From assembly GCF_019175285.1 (NCBI RefSeq), contig NC_056523.1:112365351-112429350 (forward strand): DNA of 64,000 nt. Direction: 5' to 3'. Made by a program: the position numbers and the translations under genes. Numbering within the stretch: position 1 is the first letter of the stretch; the number at the start of each line of letters is the position of its first letter. This document shows, piece after piece, positions 61,201-64,000 of this stretch. Origin of the DNA: Sceloporus undulatus. Taxonomy: Eukaryota > Chordata > Lepidosauria > Squamata > Phrynosomatidae. Below the pieces are notes generated by a model. It did no database searches. It was not told the DNA's origin and saw only the letters and a list, made by a program, of their open reading frames with translations.

Positions 61201-61550
61201 CAACCTTTCCTAGCTTGTTTGTTCCTCATTAATAACTATGGCCATCTTGACCACACTCTGATGTTGCTTGGCTACATGTATCTTGGTTTTCATCTGTGAA
61301 ATTTTGGAGGGCATATTTGTCCCTTTCTCTGAGGGTCAGAGGAACTTTGTTCCTCTGGGCTCTTTCAAGGAGGATGGGGGGATTTTAAAAGAAGAAAAAT
61401 AAATCGTGTCCTCCATGCCAGGCACTGTTCATCCAAGCAAAATTTACACTTCCCAAAGCAAACAAGTCTGACAGCTCATTAATACACAAAAAGTCACTAA
61501 AAAAAGCCCCCCAAAGGCCAAGCACCTACCAGTTTTGGAGCCCACTCCAT
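55923..61550 (-). CDS. IL17B: IL17B, interleukin-17B (three exons, 195 aa)
   Basis: Secreted homodimeric cystine-knot cytokine that signals through IL17RB. On the minus strand exons 61550-61530, 59173-58854 and 56169-55923 join in frame to 195 codons plus TGA (human 180). Exon 1 (MEWAPKL) and the start of exon 2 (MVFCTLYLSFTLDA) together make a signal peptide. A basic linker follows (GTKGKKRSKAKDQRLR). The IL-17 domain has HEMVAHLRNSSEPVDSKCQV, NLRLWMSNKRSLSPWAYR, INHDPARIPADIPEAHCLC, GCINPFTMQEDRTMVSIP and the end VVETIAVGCTCIF. Six cysteines of the fold are visible (KC, CLC-GC, GCTC) plus two near the C-terminus. A basic KSHRKKKKC replaces the proline-rich loop recalled for human. IL17B rather than another IL17 is set by MQEDR and the C-terminus. 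It converges with PCYOX1L. Confidence 0.95.
57300..57400 (-). mobile_element. Sauria-type SINE tail fragment
   Basis: GTTGCTATTTGCCTTCAAGT and ACCCCAAAGCAATCATAGCA: a decayed, reversed 3' portion. Confidence 0.5.
57480..57815 (+). mobile_element. RTE-BovB LINE fragment
   Basis: Plus-strand NLDNEEIEIVKEFPYLGSN-like frame, then MGREAMKELEKILKNKDIQL, STEVRIVQAIVFPITMYGCE and MWCWGRV. In IL17B intron 2, antisense to the gene. Confidence 0.88.
58184..58225. repeat. (AAT)n microsatellite
   Basis: Uninterrupted AAT/ATA repeats in IL17B intron 2. Confidence 0.9.
58226..58522 (-). mobile_element. CR1 LINE 3' end, two pieces
   Basis: TCATAGATTTGGAAGAGACC at 58230 and again TCGTAGAGTTGGAAGAGACC at 58372, the second continuing through CCCCGACAGATGGCCATCCA. 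The first is a short fragment; the second is the main reversed 3' end. Confidence 0.85.
58854..59173 (-). CDS. IL17B: IL17B exon 2
   Basis: Acceptor CTTTTTCCCACAG (complement, ending at 59174) and donor TATAG|GTGAGA at 58853. 106 codons plus two bases, ending in a split Arg. Encodes the rest of the signal peptide, the basic linker and the first half of the IL-17 domain. Confidence 0.93.
59225..59400 (-). mobile_element. LINE 3' tail
   Basis: AATAAATAAATAAAAGTTG, (TTG)n, then TTTATTTCCCACTTCTCCCA and GACCAAGATGGGGAACAAC. Confidence 0.55.
59860..59955. mobile_element. Short foldback repeat
   Basis: GGACTGCAGCTCCCATTATT with GTTGATGGGAAAGAAAGTTC and CAACATCTTCTGGAGG; same family as 4319. Confidence 0.45.
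60535..60650. mobile_element. Short foldback repeat
   Basis: CTAGACTGCAACTCCCAACA and GTTGCATTTCAACAACACCT; same family as 4319. Confidence 0.5.
60962..61123. mobile_element. hAT-type MITE
   Basis: Ends CAGGGACATAGCCAGGATTT and TTGGCTACATCCCAG are inverted; flanks GTTCACT and GTACACT look like a decayed duplication. The interior contains GGGGGGGTC / GACCCCCCC foldbacks. In IL17B intron 1. Confidence 0.7.
61530..61550 (-). CDS. IL17B: IL17B exon 1, seven codons
   Basis: ATG at 61550 reads MEWAPKL, then donor CTG|GTAGGT at 61529. It aligns with MDWPHNL at the human start and is in phase 0, as exon 2 needs. It is far too short for ORF calling. If it is wrong, the ATG that opens exon 2 is the fallback start. 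Confidence 0.75.
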
Positions 61551-61620
61551 CTCAGTGGGCAAGGGCTTCACAGATTTCTCCCTCTGCCACAAAATGAAAG
61601 GAGTGATATGAGCTGGGCAC

Positions 61621-61628
61621 TTTAAAAA
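61621..61628 (-). promoter_or_regulatory. TATA-like box of IL17B
   Basis: The complement reads CTTTTTAAAG about 75 bases upstream of the exon-1 ATG, a fitting distance if the 5' UTR is short. The surroundings are not CpG-rich, consistent with a tissue-restricted cytokine promoter. No transcript evidence. Confidence 0.35.
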
Positions 61629-61639
61629 GGAAAGCAACA

Positions 61640-62680
61640 GCCCCTAATCTCTTCATTGCCAGGGAGGTGGACTTGCCTGGCACCACAAAATGTTCTCAGG
61701 GTGCCAGTAAGGTTGTTGACAGAAGGGACAATTGCTCAGTGCTGTCTGCTATCCGCCAGGCTGGCTTGTAGATTTCCCAAAGAGGCATCACACAGAGACA
61801 AACACTGCATCCAGAGGTTGGGCTTGCTTGAAGACCCAGGGTGGGAAATGAGCTTCCAAAAAGAGTTTGCTCAATGCCCAGCATCCCTGGGGATGATGAC
61901 GGCAGAGGGGGGCTGATATTACCCCCATGGAGGGGTTCCCCAATTATCTTCTCAGAGAAGAAGAGCAACGATTGAATGTTGGTCTTGGAGAGTGGAGAAG
62001 AGAAGGATGTTTCTCCAGAATGAGTGAAAGGAGGAGGAGATCAGGGCCTTGTGTGAATGTGTATGTTTGTGTGTGTCCTGGGAGGTCTGCCTTTGAGTGG
62101 GTGGGTTGCTGAATGCAGGGTTTGTCCAAGTTCACACTAAAGATCCCTCTTCCATCCCAAGTCAAGCAATTAGCATAACCAGAGTCCTGGACCAGGTATG
62201 GTGAAGCAATGCAGAGGCCAGTCAGGGACAAGAACAAAATGGAAGGGTTGCACTCAAGTTTAGGAATGCATGAATGTGTGGTGAGGCAATGTAGCAGGAA
62301 TAGAAAGTCCATTAATGAACTCCACTTTAGCTTGCTTGCTTATTTATTTATTGAGCATCTAGGATAATCTTGGTGCTGTTAGACAAAGAGGCAAATGATT
62401 CTCTTTCCTGGTATTTCATGAATCAAGAAAGAAGGGGGAAAGACAAGAGTAGCTTTGGGGAGGCACAGAATAAATAAGATTATTTTATTTATTTTTTTGG
62501 TTTTGTTTTTTCTCACAAACTGTTTTAATGGTGGTGAATCAGAAAATGATTGTGTGTGAGGGTGAGTTTTGGATGGGATGAAGGAGGGAAAAATCAGTGG
62601 CTACTTGGTGCAACAAGCCTTAGCTGTTCCCCTGCTGTTACCCAAAATGCTGAGGTCCTGTGAGGGCACCCACAGATTAA
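61640..62680. other. IL17B upstream flank, nothing recognised
   Basis: No further exon, RNA or clear repeat seen. Confidence 0.45.
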
Positions 62681-62689
62681 TATGCTTTA

Positions 62690-63660
62690 GGGAAATTTTA
62701 ATAAGTCAAATTATGTTTTGGCCAGGGCAATAGCTGGTCTTTGGATCTTAACCCTCTTTATACTGGTACCAAATTAAACATAACTCCAGAGGCAATTCCA
62801 AATGGGTTTTTCAGTTTTATTAAGGAAATAATCAACAGACACACGCATACACACATCATACATGCACATAAAAATAACGAAGCAAATGTGGAAGAAGGTA
62901 AATAGTGGAGGCCTTGCTAACGGTAATACTTTACTTATCTTGAAGTTTGCTTCCAATCAAGGAGTGTTTGGAATGGAAAGGACTCAATAGCCACCTAGGC
63001 AAGTGTATCAGCCAGCTTATTGAGTTGCTGTTAAGTGAAACCAACAGAGTGTCTGCCTTCTTACAAACTAGACCAAATGGTTAGTGTGCAGGTGGTGGTA
63101 TATATACCCAAACTCATGTCCAGGGAGCAGAAATCGAGGACTGAATGGACTAACTTTCTGCTAAATAGTTTTCCAGGAGGAAAAGAATAGTTGGGAGCTG
63201 TAGCAAATGTTTGGATGATTAGTGTGAATATCCCAGAGAAAAAAAGCAAACCCCTCGCTACTGGAGAAGTGCCCTTTGTTTGTGTAAGCACAACCATCTC
63301 CTTTGGCCAGGGTCCCATCATTGCCCTCCATAGACAAAAGGGACTATGCTGATGTCTTGGGCAATCTCATTGTGGTGGGTGCCTTGTTTACTCCCTTGTT
63401 GGAGCAAACCCGATTATGGCCAGATTTCCACATTGGGGGCATTCCCGAGTCACTCACTGGTCACCTACCTCAGTGTCCCTTTTAATATTAGATCGACATC
63501 AAATATGAGAGGAGTGATTGGAGCTTGAACCAGGGGTAACACTACCACACAGTCAAATCCAGGGAAAGAGTATTGGTTCAAACAATGTGAGGAGTGGATG
63601 ATTCTCTTTTTGGAGCAAGAGCTGTCGGTGTTCAGACTTTCTTAGGAATCCATCTGAGTG
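62690..63660 (-). mobile_element. LTR-like fossil (tentative)
   Basis: The minus strand shows a TATA-like GGTATATATACC near 63100 and an AATAAAAC-like string near 62815, in the same order and spacing as LTR copy A. Ends and duplication were not found; old and broken if real. Confidence 0.3.
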
Positions 63661-63804
63661 AACAGGTGGGATAAGCAAATTAAAGCAGTGGGAAACAATA
63701 TCAACATATCTGTTTAGCATGCATTTGTTTTGGCCAAGACAAGATTCAGTGACATTCTGATTTTACTTTTGTCCTGATGTTCCTCTTTTCGTTCTAGCAG
63801 CTTT

Positions 63805-63960
63805 CCCCAACATGGCACCCTGCAGGTGTGCTGGACTACAGCTTCTATCATTTTCAGCCATCTGGCCAGTCTATGAGTAGATTGGGCCAAGTGTGGCTCT
63901 CTAGATGTTGTTGGATTGCATCTCTTACTCTTAGTATTCCTCACCCATGTCTATGCTAGC
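63805..63960. mobile_element. Short foldback repeat
   Basis: CTGGACTACAGCTTCTATCA and GATGTTGTTGGATTGCATCT; same family as 4319. Confidence 0.45.
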
Positions 63961-64000
63961 TAGAGCTAATAGGCTTTGCAGTCCCAAGATATTGGTGTTT

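Noticed and set aside
61944-62312. Minus-strand MDFLFLLHCL frame as an alternative IL17B first exon
   Set aside because: Signal-like start, but no donor site in a usable phase nearby and no resemblance beyond hydrophobicity. MEWAPKL|GTAGGT at 61550 fits much better.

Overview
The window is vertebrate nuclear DNA, almost certainly from a squamate reptile and probably a lizard. Split genes with GT-AG introns are separated by long repeat-rich stretches. The repeats are typical of squamates: Sauria-type tRNA SINEs with BovB-like tails, RTE-BovB, L2 and CR1 LINEs, Penelope-like fragments, hAT and Tigger-type MITEs, and LTR fossils. One 10-base run of N at 15889-15898 shows this is an assembled scaffold.

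Four protein-coding genes can be rebuilt exon by exon. (1) The last three coding exons of AFAP1L1 (+, 374-4608) and its 3' UTR with a polyA signal at 6176. (2) Complete GRPEL2 (+, 21072-34122, four exons, 229 aa), a mitochondrial GrpE-type nucleotide exchange factor. (3) Complete PCYOX1L (+, 43523-52591, six exons, 502 aa), a secreted prenylcysteine-oxidase-like flavoprotein. (4) Complete IL17B (-, 61550-55923, three exons, 195 aa), a secreted cystine-knot cytokine whose first coding exon is only seven codons. The order and orientation AFAP1L1>, GRPEL2>, PCYOX1L>, <IL17B is the one I recall for human 5q32, so this is a conserved synteny block. The genes share no pathway; they are neighbours by ancestry. 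PCYOX1L and IL17B converge tail to tail, with their stop codons 3.3 kb apart.

Layout: 1-6.2 kb is the AFAP1L1 end, with Penelope-like and MITE insertions in its introns. 6.2-20.9 kb is an intergenic transposon graveyard with two deep nests: a Tigger-like MITE split by a solo LTR that was itself split by an L2 LINE (12.4-16.4 kb), and a BovB split by a 2-kb hAT element that carries another solo LTR inside a 73-bp tandem repeat (17.0-20.0 kb). 20.9-34.4 kb is GRPEL2 with a CpG-rich promoter. 34.4-43 kb is intergenic and begins with a perfect 66-bp-arm hairpin. 43-54 kb is PCYOX1L, with a composite L2 in its second intron. 54-64 kb holds IL17B and its upstream flank.

I saw no multi-gene system new to biology. 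The observations most worth a second look are: the GRPEL2 copy lacks the cysteine reported as the redox switch in the human protein; hammerhead-ribozyme-like motifs sit in Penelope-like terminal repeats; the element nests have clear target-site duplications; telomere-like repeats lie inside a DNA-transposon-like element; and a perfect hairpin lies just 3' of GRPEL2.
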